Assembly: GCA_003154135.1 (NCBI GenBank)
Contig: PMCN01000180.1
Location: 1 to 11,167, forward strand
Origin: Acidimicrobiaceae bacterium
GTDB lineage: Bacteria; Actinomycetota; Acidimicrobiia; Acidimicrobiales; Ilumatobacteraceae
Reading direction: 5' to 3'
DNA length: 11,167 nt
Made by a program: the position numbers and the translations under genes. Below, in pieces: positions 5,170 through 11,167 of the stretch. Numbering within the stretch: the first letter of the stretch is position 1; each line of letters opens with the position of its first letter. Under the pieces are notes generated by a model, which was not told the DNA's origin, searched no databases, and worked only from the letters and a program-made list of their open reading frames with translations.

Positions 5170-6252
5170 ATGATCCTGCAGACCCTCGACGAGGTGTCCG
5201 TCGACGACTTCTCGGCGCACACCGGATGGTCACCGAAGCCCGAAGGCCTGTGTCGTGGCGAGGTGTGCGTGCCCGCGCCGGGCTCGCTGCGCGCCGACGG
5301 CACGGTCGACGTGGAAGCAGCCGCGGCTCGCCTCGGCATGCCGCTCGTGCACGACGAGACTCACCGCGTGTGGGCGCTCGGTTCGGCCACGCTCGGCGGC
5401 AAGGCGCTCGCCACTGCGGCAGCGGCCGACCCCGAACTGATCACCCGCGACGGCGAACCCTTCCGACTCTCCAGCCTGCACGGCCGAAAGGTGCTGCTGG
5501 TCGCCTGGTCGAGCTATTGAGGCTGTCGCACCAGCCTGCCCGGGTGGCAGGCACTGCACACCGAGCTCGAGCCGCTCGGCCTCACGGTGGTGACCGTGGC
5601 CCTCGACGTCGAACCCCGCCACACGTACACGTGGATCGACGCCGCGGCGCCCACCCACCCGAGCCTCATCGACACCGGCCACGTCAGCGACGACCTCTTC
5701 GGGTTCTGCAACATCCCCATGGCGGTGTGGATCGACGAGACGGGCACCATCGTGCGCCCGGCCGAGGGCGCCACCATCGAGCGCAGCCCGCTGCGTGACG
5801 CCGAGCTGCCGGCCGGACTGCCCGAGCGTCTCGATCGCGCCCTGCGCGAGGTGAAGAAGATCCCCGACGTGGCCGACGAGTATCGCGCCGCCATCGTCGA
5901 CTGGGCCCGGCACGGCGCCGAGTCGCGCTTCGCACTCTCGCCCGACGACGTGGTCGCCCGCTCACTTCCCAGAGGTGACGACGAGGCCAGGGCTGCGGCG
6001 TGCTTCGAGATGGGCGAGCACCTGCGCCGCACGGTCGGACCCGACGCAGCGGTCTCGTGGTGGCGTGAGGCGCACCGCCTGTATCCCGCCAACTGGACCT
6101 ACAAGCGTCAGGCCTGGACCCTGGTCACCACGGCCGAGGGGTCGGAGAACGACCTGATGCAAGGACCCAACGACGTGTACGAGGGCAACTGGCTCGACGA
6201 CGTCATCGCCGGCGGTGGCGGCGAGGCGTACGTCGTGCTGCCCGCGCTCTGA
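5170..6252 (+). CDS. Thioredoxin-fold (TlpA/redoxin-like) selenoprotein candidate with in-frame UGA
   Basis: Read through the TGA at 5518-5520, this is one uninterrupted 360-residue frame. An N-terminal domain (1-85) holds GWSPKPEGLCRGEVCVP with Cys28 and Cys33. A redoxin domain (about 87-200) has LHGRKVLLVAWSSY, then position 117 (UGA), then GCRTSLPGWQ, and later the cis-proline region NIPMAVWIDETGTIV (Pro183). A helical, TPR-like tail (about 205-345) follows. Position 117 is where TlpA/ResA-type proteins have their nucleophilic Cys (W-C-x-x-C-R); here it reads Y-U-G-C-R with Cys119 as resolving thiol. Protein-like sequence is equally good on both sides of the UGA, and a SECIS-like hairpin follows. 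There is no signal peptide, so it probably acts in the cytoplasm as a peroxidase or thiol oxidoreductase. Alternatives are a sequencing error, a Cys-to-stop mutation or a truncated 116-residue product. selA, selB, selC and selD are not in the window. Confidence 0.8.
5518..5520 (+). other. In-frame TGA read as selenocysteine (Sec117)
   Basis: The codon is in frame with ATG 5170 and with the downstream half, which ends at TGA 6250-6252. It falls at the redox-active site of a thioredoxin fold, two residues before Cys119. TGA is also a normal stop codon in neighbouring genes, so recoding needs the local signal at 5534-5552. Confidence 0.78.
5534..5552 (+). promoter_or_regulatory. Bacterial SECIS-like hairpin
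   Basis: GCCTGCC (5534-5540) and GGCAGGC (5546-5552) form a perfect 7-bp stem with the loop CGGGT. The loop starts 20 nt after the TGA and has G at its second position. Both points meet the published bacterial SECIS consensus (loop about 16-37 nt from UGA, a G among the first two loop bases). A smaller competing hairpin, GGCTG/CAGCC at 5521-5536, shares three bases with it. The GC-rich background makes chance stems possible. Confidence 0.65.
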
Positions 6253-6268
6253 TCGCTCAGGCAACCCC

Positions 6269-6787
6269 TCAGGCCACGCCGCGCCGACGCTTCGGCCGGT
6301 GTGCGACGTAGTCGTCGTTGAACGACTCCTCGCCGCGCATCGTGTGCAACACGTCGTTGGCCACGAACTCGGCGATGCGGCCGCCGACCAGCGGGACCGA
6401 GCAGTGCACTTCGCCGTTCATCTCCACGGTCGTCCCGCCCGGGACGGCTTCCATCCGCAGCGTGCCGCCCACCGTGACCGGCACTCCCCGAGCCACGACC
6501 TGCCACGTGCCGCGCCGTACCCCGTCGTCGCCCATCGGGTCCCACTCGTCGTGCTGCTGCACCACGTTGATCGGCGAGAAGAACCGCTTGGCGAAGCCGG
6601 GAACATCCATCGGGACGCCCCGCCGCGACCGGATCGACATCACCCCGCCCGTCACGCTGTGGTCGAGGATCTTCACGTCGTGATGGCCCAGGCTCTGATA
6701 CTTCTCGACCAGCACCTCGGGGTTCGTCATCGCTGCGAACACCACGTCGGGCGATGCCGCATACAGGTGGTTCGTTGCAACCTTCAT
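6269..6787 (-). CDS. DUF2505 family protein (SRPBCC / START-like fold)
   Basis: 172 residues. The sequence KVATNHLYAASPDVVFAAMTNPEVLVEKYQSLG at the start, the central RRGVPMDVPGFAKRFFSPINVVQQHDEW, and EMNGEVHCSVPLVGGRIAEFVANDVLHTMRGEESF near the end match the DUF2505 group, a small actinobacterial family with a helix-grip ligand-binding fold. Proteins of this fold bind hydrophobic ligands such as lipids or polyketides; no ligand is known for this family. I chose ATG 6785-6787 because the domain begins there; a longer open frame to 6907 would overlap the start of the divergent PAC2 gene. A CACGAT 6 nt upstream is a weak -10 candidate. It converges with the selenoprotein gene, 16 nt apart. The tail is basic (HRPKRRRGVA). 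Confidence 0.85.
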   Translation of the reverse strand: MKVATNHLYAASPDVVFAAMTNPEVLVEKYQSLGHHDVKILDHSVTGGVMSIRSRRGVPMDVPGFAKRFFSPINVVQQHDEWDPMGDDGVRRGTWQVVARGVPVTVGGTLRMEAVPGGTTVEMNGEVHCSVPLVGGRIAEFVANDVLHTMRGEESFNDDYVAHRPKRRRGVA

Positions 6788-6861
6788 GGGGTCATCGTGC
6801 GCCGCGAGTTGCTCGCCGAGCAGGGCCCAACGTCCTGCAAACGAGGGCACTGTGCCGCCGG

Positions 6862-6867
6862 TAGTTT
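6862..6867 (+). promoter_or_regulatory. -10 element TAGTTT, leaderless start of the PAC2 gene
   Basis: TAGTTT is 6 nt before GTG 6874 (9 nt before the next codon, ATG 6877), with no Shine-Dalgarno sequence. The spacing seen elsewhere in the window favours the GTG. Confidence 0.5.
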
Positions 6868-6873
6868 GTCCGG

Positions 6874-7830
6874 GTGATGGAACACGTCCGCTGGCTCGCC
6901 CAACCAACGTTGCGGCGTCCCATGCTCATCGCCGCGTTCACTGGCTGGAACGACGCCGGCGATGCGGCCAGCAACAGCGTGCGGCACCTGGTGGAGGCGT
7001 GGCATGCGAGTGCGCTCGCCGAGGTCGATCCCGAGGAGTTCACCGACTTCGCGACGGTCCGCCCCCACGTGCGGCTCACGGCCGATCGGTCGCGCAGCAT
7101 CGTGTGGCCCACGGTGGGGCTGTGGAGCGCGAGCACCCCGGGTGGCGATGTGATCTTGATGCTCGGGCCCGAGCCGGCGCTGCGCTGGCGACTGTTCACC
7201 GAGCAGCTCATCGGCGTCGCGCGACGCTACGAGGTCTCGATGGTGCTCACCTTGGGGGCGCTGCTCGCCGACGTGCCGCACTCGCGGCCGGTGCAGGTCA
7301 TCGGCACCGCCACCGACCACGACATCATCGACCGCTACGACCTGCAGCGCAGCCGCTACGAAGGCCCCACGGGCATCGTCGGCGTGCTGCACGACGGATG
7401 CGCCCGGGCCGACCTGGCGTCGGCCTCCTTGTGGGCCGCCGTGCCCGCCTACGCGTCGCAGGTGCCCTCGCCGAAGGCGTCGCTGGCGCTGGTCGAGCGG
7501 GCGTGCGAGATCCTCGGCTCACCCAGCCCTGTGGCCCGCCTGCAACAAGAGGCCGAGGCGTACGACGCCCGGGTCACCGCCTTCGTGGCCGACGACTCCG
7601 ACCTCATCGGCTACGTGGCCCGCCTCGAATCGATGGCCGATGCCGGCCAGCTCGACGACGACTACGACGACGAGGACGACGACCGCGACGACCACGACAG
7701 CGACGACCACGACCACGACAGCGACGACGACGACACGGTGGGTGGCGAGATTGCCGACGAGGTCGACAGCGACGAGTTCATGGCCGAGGTGGAGCGCTTC
7801 CTGCGCGACCAGGGTTCCGACGGGCCCTGA
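6874..7830 (+). CDS. PAC2 family protein with Asp/His-rich insert
   Basis: 318 residues. The N-terminus EHVRWLAQPTLRRPMLIAAFTGWNDAGDAASNSVRHL is the hallmark of the actinobacterial PAC2 (proteasome assembly chaperone 2-like) family, and GALLADVPHSRPVQVIGTA with YEGPTGIVGVLHDGC continues the alpha/beta core. VPAYASQVPSPKASLALVERACEILG and QQEAEAYDARVTAFVADDSDL form the C-terminal part. Residues 261-287 are a 27-residue tract with 19 Asp and 3 His encoded by GAC-rich repeats; a final helix (EFMAEVERFLRDQGSD) follows. In eukaryotes PAC2 aids 20S proteasome assembly; in bacteria the role is not established, though actinobacteria do have proteasomes. No proteasome gene is in the window. GTG 6874 is preferred over ATG 6877 on promoter spacing, which changes the protein by one residue. 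Confidence 0.88.
   Translation: MMEHVRWLAQPTLRRPMLIAAFTGWNDAGDAASNSVRHLVEAWHASALAEVDPEEFTDFATVRPHVRLTADRSRSIVWPTVGLWSASTPGGDVILMLGPEPALRWRLFTEQLIGVARRYEVSMVLTLGALLADVPHSRPVQVIGTATDHDIIDRYDLQRSRYEGPTGIVGVLHDGCARADLASASLWAAVPAYASQVPSPKASLALVERACEILGSPSPVARLQQEAEAYDARVTAFVADDSDLIGYVARLESMADAGQLDDDYDDEDDDRDDHDSDDHDHDSDDDDTVGGEIADEVDSDEFMAEVERFLRDQGSDGP
7654..7734 (+). repeat. GAC-rich triplet tract encoding an acidic linker
   Basis: 27 codons, 19 of them Asp, with His and Ser interspersed, form an imperfect triplet microsatellite inside the PAC2 gene. The length is a multiple of three, so the frame is kept. Confidence 0.85.
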
Positions 7831-7848
7831 GCAGCGCGCTGGCGCGTG

Positions 7849-8547
7849 TCAGTGCTCGCCGCGCCACACGTTCGGTCGCGGCGGCTCGAATGCCGTCACC
7901 ATGCCCGACCCGTCGATGGCCGAGAACGCCATCGGGGCCCACCACTCGGCCCCGGCGGTGGGCCACGGCAGCGCCTCGCGGCCGAACCAGCCGACGTCGC
8001 TGGTCTCGAGCGGGTGCGGCACCAGGGTGCCACCGGTGGCGCGGCAGTGGAACAGCAGCAGGTACATCGCGAAGCGTGTGAAGCCCATGCGTTGGCCGTC
8101 GATCACGGCCAGCAGCTGCAGCGGCTCGCACTCGATGCCGGTCTCCTCGAGCACCTCCTTCACCACCACTTCGCTGGCCGAGTAGCCGACGTCGGCCCAT
8201 CCGGTGGGATACAGCCAGACGCCGCTGTCGCCGCGCTGCACCAGCAGGATCTCGCCGGCCTCGTTGCCCACGACGGCACCGACCGCCACCTTGGGGGTGA
8301 CGTAGCCGGGCACGCCCTCGCCGACCGACTCCATCCACTCCTGCACGAAGTGGTCGCTCTCGCGCTGCACTTCCAATGCCTCGTCGGCGGCCGACTTGAT
8401 GTCGGCGGCGACGTGCAGCACCTCCTCGTAGCGCTCGCGCTCGTAGAGGCTCTGGGTGAAGCCCAGACCGGTGCGAGCGATGGCGGCGAGGGTCTCGCTC
8501 CAGCGGACCAGGTCGCGGGTGAAGTCGGCGGGGGCGGCATCGCTCAC
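7849..8547 (-). CDS. Nudix hydrolase with N-terminal Nudix_N_2-type domain
   Basis: 232 residues. The N-terminal helical domain (DFTRDLVRWSETLAAIARTGLGFTQSLYERERYEEVLHVAADI, about 8-50) is the type found ahead of the Nudix fold in ADP-ribose-pyrophosphatase-like hydrolases. The Nudix box reads GWADVGYSASEVVVKEVLEETGI: the catalytic EVLEETG part is intact, while the first Glu of the classic pattern is Tyr and the Arg is Lys, as I recall being normal for this subfamily. Expected chemistry is Mg-dependent hydrolysis of a nucleoside diphosphate linked to another group; the substrate is unknown. I chose GTG 8545-8547 because a TAGGGT element lies 8 nt upstream and conserved sequence starts soon after. 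It converges with the PAC2 gene (18 nt apart) and diverges from the binding-protein gene. Confidence 0.9.
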   Translation of the reverse strand: MSDAAPADFTRDLVRWSETLAAIARTGLGFTQSLYERERYEEVLHVAADIKSAADEALEVQRESDHFVQEWMESVGEGVPGYVTPKVAVGAVVGNEAGEILLVQRGDSGVWLYPTGWADVGYSASEVVVKEVLEETGIECEPLQLLAVIDGQRMGFTRFAMYLLLFHCRATGGTLVPHPLETSDVGWFGREALPWPTAGAEWWAPMAFSAIDGSGMVTAFEPPRPNVWRGEH

Positions 8548-8555
8548 GGTGCACG

Positions 8556-8561
8556 ACCCTA
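8556..8561 (-). promoter_or_regulatory. -10 element TAGGGT, leaderless start of the Nudix gene
   Basis: On the reverse strand TAGGGT is 8 nt before GTG 8547, with no Shine-Dalgarno sequence. It supports the 232-residue start over the longer open frame. Confidence 0.5.
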
Positions 8562-8580
8562 GGCCACCACGGTGCCGGCG

Positions 8581-8586
8581 TACACT
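8581..8586 (+). promoter_or_regulatory. Possible upstream promoter element TACACT
   Basis: The same hexamer that precedes the binding-protein gene occurs 120 nt further up. No start codon follows at leaderless distance. If used, it would give a leader of about 120 nt that includes an inverted repeat at 8599-8625. It could be chance. Confidence 0.25.
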
Positions 8587-8598
8587 CTGTCCCCGACG

Positions 8599-8625
8599 AC
8601 ACACGAAGGCTCGCGCCGCGTGTGT
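8599..8625 (+). repeat. Inverted repeat in the leader of the binding-protein gene
   Basis: ACACACG (8599-8605) and CGTGTGT (8619-8625) are exact inverted copies with a 13-nt loop. This could be an RNA hairpin in a leader transcript or a repressor site. Confidence 0.35.
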
Positions 8626-8700
8626 TCCTGGCGTGGCGAGCTGGGGGTCTCTCCCGTCGACCCTCAGCTTGCCGCCGCTCGCCCGGACGGCAGGCTCCCT

Positions 8701-8706
8701 TACACT
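8701..8706 (+). promoter_or_regulatory. -10 element TACACT, leaderless start of the binding-protein gene
   Basis: TACACT is 6 nt before GTG 8713, which begins the signal peptide. It decides this start over longer frames beginning at 8572. Confidence 0.6.
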
Positions 8707-8712
8707 CCCTGC

Positions 8713-9984
8713 GTGTCCTCACGCCGTGCTGTCCTGTCGAGCCTGTGCGCACTCGTCGTGCTCGCGGCGTGCAGCGGAGGGGGTGCCAGCAGCTCGTCCA
8801 CGTCCGGCCCGTCGACATCGGCGGTCACCACCACCACCCGTCCCGACGACGGCGCGTTGGTGCTCGGCGTCATCACGCCCACCGGTGGCAGCGCCGCCGA
8901 GCTCGGCCTGTCGCAGCGCGACGCGGTGCAGCTGGCGGTCGCCGAGATCAACGCCGATGGTGGCGTGCTGGGTCAGCCGGTGCGCACCGTGATCCGAGAC
9001 GAAGGCGACAACCCGGCCACCGCCGAGCTGGCCGTGCAAGACCTCGTGCAAGCCGGCGTCGACGCCATCATCGGCCCCAGCTCGTCGCTCGACACCCTGG
9101 GCACGCTCGCCACAGCGGTGAGCGCCGGTGTGGTCACCTGCTCGCCGACGGCGTCGGCACTCGCACTCGACGACTTCCCGGACGCCGGGCTCTTCGTGCG
9201 CACGGTGCCGAGCGACTCGTTGCAGGCGGTGGCAATGGCCCGGGTGGTGGAGGAGACCGGCAGCGCGAAGGCGATGGTGGTGTACCTCGACGATGCGTAC
9301 GGTCGACCCTTCGCGCAGGCCGTCGAGGCGTCGATGCGGGCCGAGGGCACGGCCGTCTCGGCCGCCATCGGCTTCACCGGCGACGCAGCCAGCTTCAGCG
9401 ATGCGGTCGACGCGGTGATGGCGAACAAGCCCGACACCGTGGTGGTGGTGGCCGACAGCGTCACTGGTCCGGCGATCATCTCGGCCATCGACGGCGATGC
9501 CGTCGGCCCGAAGCCCACGTACGTGGTCAACGACGCCATCCGCCGGCCGGCGTCGCAGACGGCTCCGTTCAGCAGTTCGCTCGCCGCCCGCATCACCGGG
9601 GTGTCGCCCATCGCGTACCCCACCCAGCCGGCGTTCGTGAAGGCGCTGCACGGAGTCGACCCCGACGCGACTGGCCTCTACTCGCAGAACGCATACGACT
9701 GCGTCAACCTCATCGCCCTGGCCGCGCAGGCGAGCGGTGTCACGCACGGCTCGGCGCTGGCCGCAGCGGTGTCACCTGCCAGCCGCAGTGGCAGCAGCTG
9801 TGGGAGCTTCCCCGAGTGCAACAGCGAGCTCACCGCGGGGCGCAACATCGACTACGACGGCCCGGGCGGCGTGCTCGCGCTCGACGCCAACGGCGACGTG
9901 AGCACCGCAGTGTTCGAGCGCTTCGGCTTCGATTCGTCGGGGCGCGATGTGCGCACCGGCGACATCACCGTCGACAGCGGCTGA
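8713..9984 (+). CDS. Lipoprotein substrate-binding protein, LivK-like (branched-chain amino acid type)
   Basis: 423 residues. From GTG 8713 the protein begins with a lipoprotein signal peptide: SSRRAVLSSLCALVVLAAC, with lipobox LAAC and Cys20 as the lipidated residue. A Ser/Thr/Gly-rich linker runs to about residue 45. A type I periplasmic-binding fold follows: LVLGVITPTGGSAAELGLSQ, AVQLAVAEINADGGVLG, GVDAIIGPSSSLDTL, and a second lobe with SAKAMVVYLDDAYGRPF and KPDTVVVVADSVTGPAII. The C-terminal part has two nearby Cys (SSCGSFPECNSEL), a likely disulfide, then DYDGPGGVLALDANGDV. It should capture an amino acid or similar small ligand outside the membrane for an ABC importer. No permease or ATPase genes lie nearby, so it is an orphan or a sensor; the ligand is unknown. 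It converges with hemQ, 26 nt apart. Confidence 0.9.
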   Translation: MSSRRAVLSSLCALVVLAACSGGGASSSSTSGPSTSAVTTTTRPDDGALVLGVITPTGGSAAELGLSQRDAVQLAVAEINADGGVLGQPVRTVIRDEGDNPATAELAVQDLVQAGVDAIIGPSSSLDTLGTLATAVSAGVVTCSPTASALALDDFPDAGLFVRTVPSDSLQAVAMARVVEETGSAKAMVVYLDDAYGRPFAQAVEASMRAEGTAVSAAIGFTGDAASFSDAVDAVMANKPDTVVVVADSVTGPAIISAIDGDAVGPKPTYVVNDAIRRPASQTAPFSSSLAARITGVSPIAYPTQPAFVKALHGVDPDATGLYSQNAYDCVNLIALAAQASGVTHGSALAAAVSPASRSGSSCGSFPECNSELTAGRNIDYDGPGGVLALDANGDVSTAVFERFGFDSSGRDVRTGDITVDSG

Positions 9985-10010
9985 CACGCTGCCCGACCGG
10001 TCGTCGTGGG

Positions 10011-10691
10011 TCAGAGGGTGGTGACCAGTTCCTCCACCGGCACCACCATGCCCGTGTAGAACGGGCCGAACTCGCCGTAGATGGCCGAGGCCTGGTCGAA
10101 GCGCATCGTGTAGACGACTTCCTTCAACACGTCGGGCGTGAGCGCGAACAGCGTGACGCCCCACTCGTAGTCGTCGAGCCCGGTCGAGCCGGTGATGTAC
10201 TGCACGAGGCGACCGGCGTACTTGCGGCCGCTCGTGCCGTGCTCGTGCATGAGCGCCTTGCGCGCGTCGAACGGCAGGGTGAACCAGTTGGCGGAGGCTT
10301 CCCGCTTCTTCGACATCGGGTAGAAGCACCACGCGGGCATGTGGTGCGCGCGGGGCGGGATGTCGGGGTAGAGGCGAGCCTTGAGGTGCTCTTCGGGCAT
10401 GCCCGCCGCGTACTCCGACACCTCGGTGAGGCTCACGTAGCTGTCGACCACGTCGAGGCCGGCGCGTTGCAGGCCGGTCTGCAGCGCGCGGAGCTGCTGC
10501 AGGTCGGCGTGCATCGCCATCACCGCGGCGTCGCACTTGTGGCCGAGGATCGACACGGTGACCACCTGGCAACCGGCGGTCTCGGCGGCCTTGACCGCGC
10601 TCACCACGGCCTCTGCGTCGAACATCGGAGTGGCCTTGCAGAAGAGGTGGAGCACGCCCCGCCCGACGGAGGGACTGATCGGTTCGCTCAT
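10011..10691 (-). CDS. hemQ: Coproheme decarboxylase HemQ (chlorite dismutase-like fold)
   Basis: 226 residues, normal for the actinobacterial enzyme. It has the core pattern WCFYPMSKKREASANWFTLP, then ALMHEHGTSGRKYAG, GSTGLDDYEWGVTLF, VYTMRFDQASAIYGEFGPFYTG. Tyr124 is the expected catalytic tyrosine that becomes a radical during decarboxylation, and His151 the proximal heme ligand; their 27-residue spacing equals that of Tyr147/His174 in Listeria HemQ. The enzyme turns coproheme III into heme b with peroxide, the last step of the coproporphyrin-dependent heme pathway of Gram-positive bacteria. No other heme gene is in the window. ATG 10689-10691 follows a TAGCCT element by 7 nt, and there is no Shine-Dalgarno sequence. 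It is 10 nt downstream of fdhD on the same strand but seems to have its own promoter. Confidence 0.93.
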   Translation of the reverse strand: MSEPISPSVGRGVLHLFCKATPMFDAEAVVSAVKAAETAGCQVVTVSILGHKCDAAVMAMHADLQQLRALQTGLQRAGLDVVDSYVSLTEVSEYAAGMPEEHLKARLYPDIPPRAHHMPAWCFYPMSKKREASANWFTLPFDARKALMHEHGTSGRKYAGRLVQYITGSTGLDDYEWGVTLFALTPDVLKEVVYTMRFDQASAIYGEFGPFYTGMVVPVEELVTTL

Positions 10692-10698
10692 GCCGTCA

Positions 10699-10704
10699 AG
10701 GCTA
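10699..10704 (-). promoter_or_regulatory. -10 element TAGCCT of hemQ, overlapping the fdhD stop codon
   Basis: On the reverse strand TAGCCT begins with the TAG stop codon of fdhD (10702-10704) and lies 7 nt before the hemQ ATG. A single triplet would serve as both stop codon and promoter. Confidence 0.5.
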
Positions 10705-11167
10705 GAGCGTCGTGTCGGGGGCGAGGCGTTCGGGGGCGTACACGTTGAGCCGGTCGTGGCGCACGAAGCCGGCCAGCACCAGGCCGGCGCGCCGAGCCGT
10801 GTGCACCGCCAGCGCCGTGGGCGCGCTCACTGCGACGAGCGTGCTGAACCCGCCGGCCCACGCCTTCTGCACGAGCTCGAAGCTGGCCCGGCCGCTGACG
10901 AACAACCCGAGCCCCGTTGCCGGCAACGCGCCGTCGAGCAGCAGGCGGCCGATCACCTTGTCGACCGCGTTGTGTCGACCCACGTCCTCGCGGGTGAGCA
11001 GCACTCGTCCGTCGGCGGTGAACGCGGCCGCGGCGTGCACTGCGCCGGTGGTGTCGAACAGGCCCTGTGCGTCGCGCACCGTCTGCGGGATGGCGCGCAG
11101 CACCGACATCGGGATCGGCGGGGTGTCGGGCAGCGTGGTCAGCCGGTCGCACAGCTCGTCGATGGCG
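10702..11167 (-). CDS. fdhD: Formate dehydrogenase accessory sulfurtransferase FdhD (partial, 5' end outside window)
   Basis: The frame is open to the right edge of the window, giving about 154 residues of the C-terminal part. Recognisable FdhD motifs are LLTREDVGRHNAVDKVIGRLLL, LFVSGRASFELVQKAWAGG, VAVSAPTALAVHTARRAG and a final GFVRHDRLNVYAPERL. FdhD takes sulfur from a cysteine desulfurase and passes it to the molybdenum/tungsten bis-MGD cofactor of formate dehydrogenases, which is essential for their activity. The Cys pair that carries the persulfide lies outside the window. A gene call starting at the internal ATG 11107-11109 would be too short; the in-frame sequence upstream (AIDELCDRLTTLPDTPPIP) continues the protein. 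The formate dehydrogenase itself is not visible. Confidence 0.93.
   Translation of the reverse strand, partial: AIDELCDRLTTLPDTPPIPMSVLRAIPQTVRDAQGLFDTTGAVHAAAAFTADGRVLLTREDVGRHNAVDKVIGRLLLDGALPATGLGLFVSGRASFELVQKAWAGGFSTLVAVSAPTALAVHTARRAGLVLAGFVRHDRLNVYAPERLAPDTTL

Noticed and set aside
4207..5220. A 337-codon reverse-strand open frame opposite the SCO6745-family gene
   Set aside because: It is the antisense shadow of a family member with clear conserved motifs and a promoter element on the + strand.
5170..5520. Pseudogene interpretation of the redoxin gene
   Set aside because: Only one stop is present, with no frameshift; it falls at the single redox position where Sec is chemically meaningful, and a SECIS-like hairpin follows. 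Not excluded without genome data.
5587..6252. A separate gene starting at GTG 5587 downstream of the TGA
   Set aside because: It is in the same phase as 5170-5520, lacks a start signal, and protein-like sequence continues upstream of it right up to the TGA and beyond.
9994..10003. The palindrome CGACCGGTCG between the binding-protein and hemQ genes as a terminator
   Set aside because: It has no loop and no U-run, and a 10-nt palindrome is common in GC-rich DNA.
8622..10748. A 708-codon open frame on the + strand
   Set aside because: It is an Arg-rich shadow frame over the binding-protein and hemQ genes, with no recognisable domain, typical of high-GC DNA.

Overview
The window comes from a high-GC actinobacterium, most likely of an Acidimicrobiia/Ilumatobacter-like type. 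The pointers are very GC-rich codon use, an actinobacterial HemQ, an SCO6745-family protein, a PAC2 protein, a crotonyl-CoA carboxylase/reductase tail, and many genes with a TANNNT hexamer 6-8 nt before the start codon and no Shine-Dalgarno sequence, which suggests leaderless mRNAs. The taxonomic placement is inference. I see no tRNA, rRNA, CRISPR array, insertion sequence or prophage, and no gene-free stretch over 300 nt.

Layout. 1-141: tail of a ccr-like gene (+), convergent with an ABM-fold monooxygenase-like gene (147-458, -). 499-2389: a proline racemase-family gene (-) behind an arsR regulator (-), and a divergent arsI/cadI-like VOC gene (+). The 90-nt arsR/arsI gap holds a near-perfect 17-nt inverted repeat over a TTGACA-N16-TAGGAT promoter. 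These three genes have clear Shine-Dalgarno sequences, unlike most neighbours. 2443-3574: two DinB-fold genes (+). 3575-3772: a 198-nt convergent gap packed with inverted repeats, including a 20-bp-arm hairpin. 3773-4210: GNAT acetyltransferase (-), divergent from an SCO6745-family gene (4264-5148, +).

5170-6252 is the most notable locus. It is a 360-codon thioredoxin-fold (TlpA/redoxin-like) gene with an in-frame TGA at 5518-5520, exactly at the redox-active position (Y-U-G-C-R). A 7-bp hairpin with a CGGGU loop follows, as expected of a bacterial SECIS. I read it as a selenoprotein; conventional annotation would split it or call it a pseudogene.

6269-6787: DUF2505/SRPBCC protein (-). 6874-7830: PAC2 protein (+) with an Asp/His-rich insert. 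7849-8547: Nudix hydrolase (-). 8713-9984: lipoprotein substrate-binding protein of the LivK type (+). 10011-10691: HemQ coproheme decarboxylase (-). 10702-11167: 3' part of fdhD (-). FdhD matures formate dehydrogenases, which are often selenoenzymes, so it fits a selenium-using host but does not prove one. Most genes appear to be single transcription units rather than one pathway; the arsenic-response pair is the only clear functional unit.
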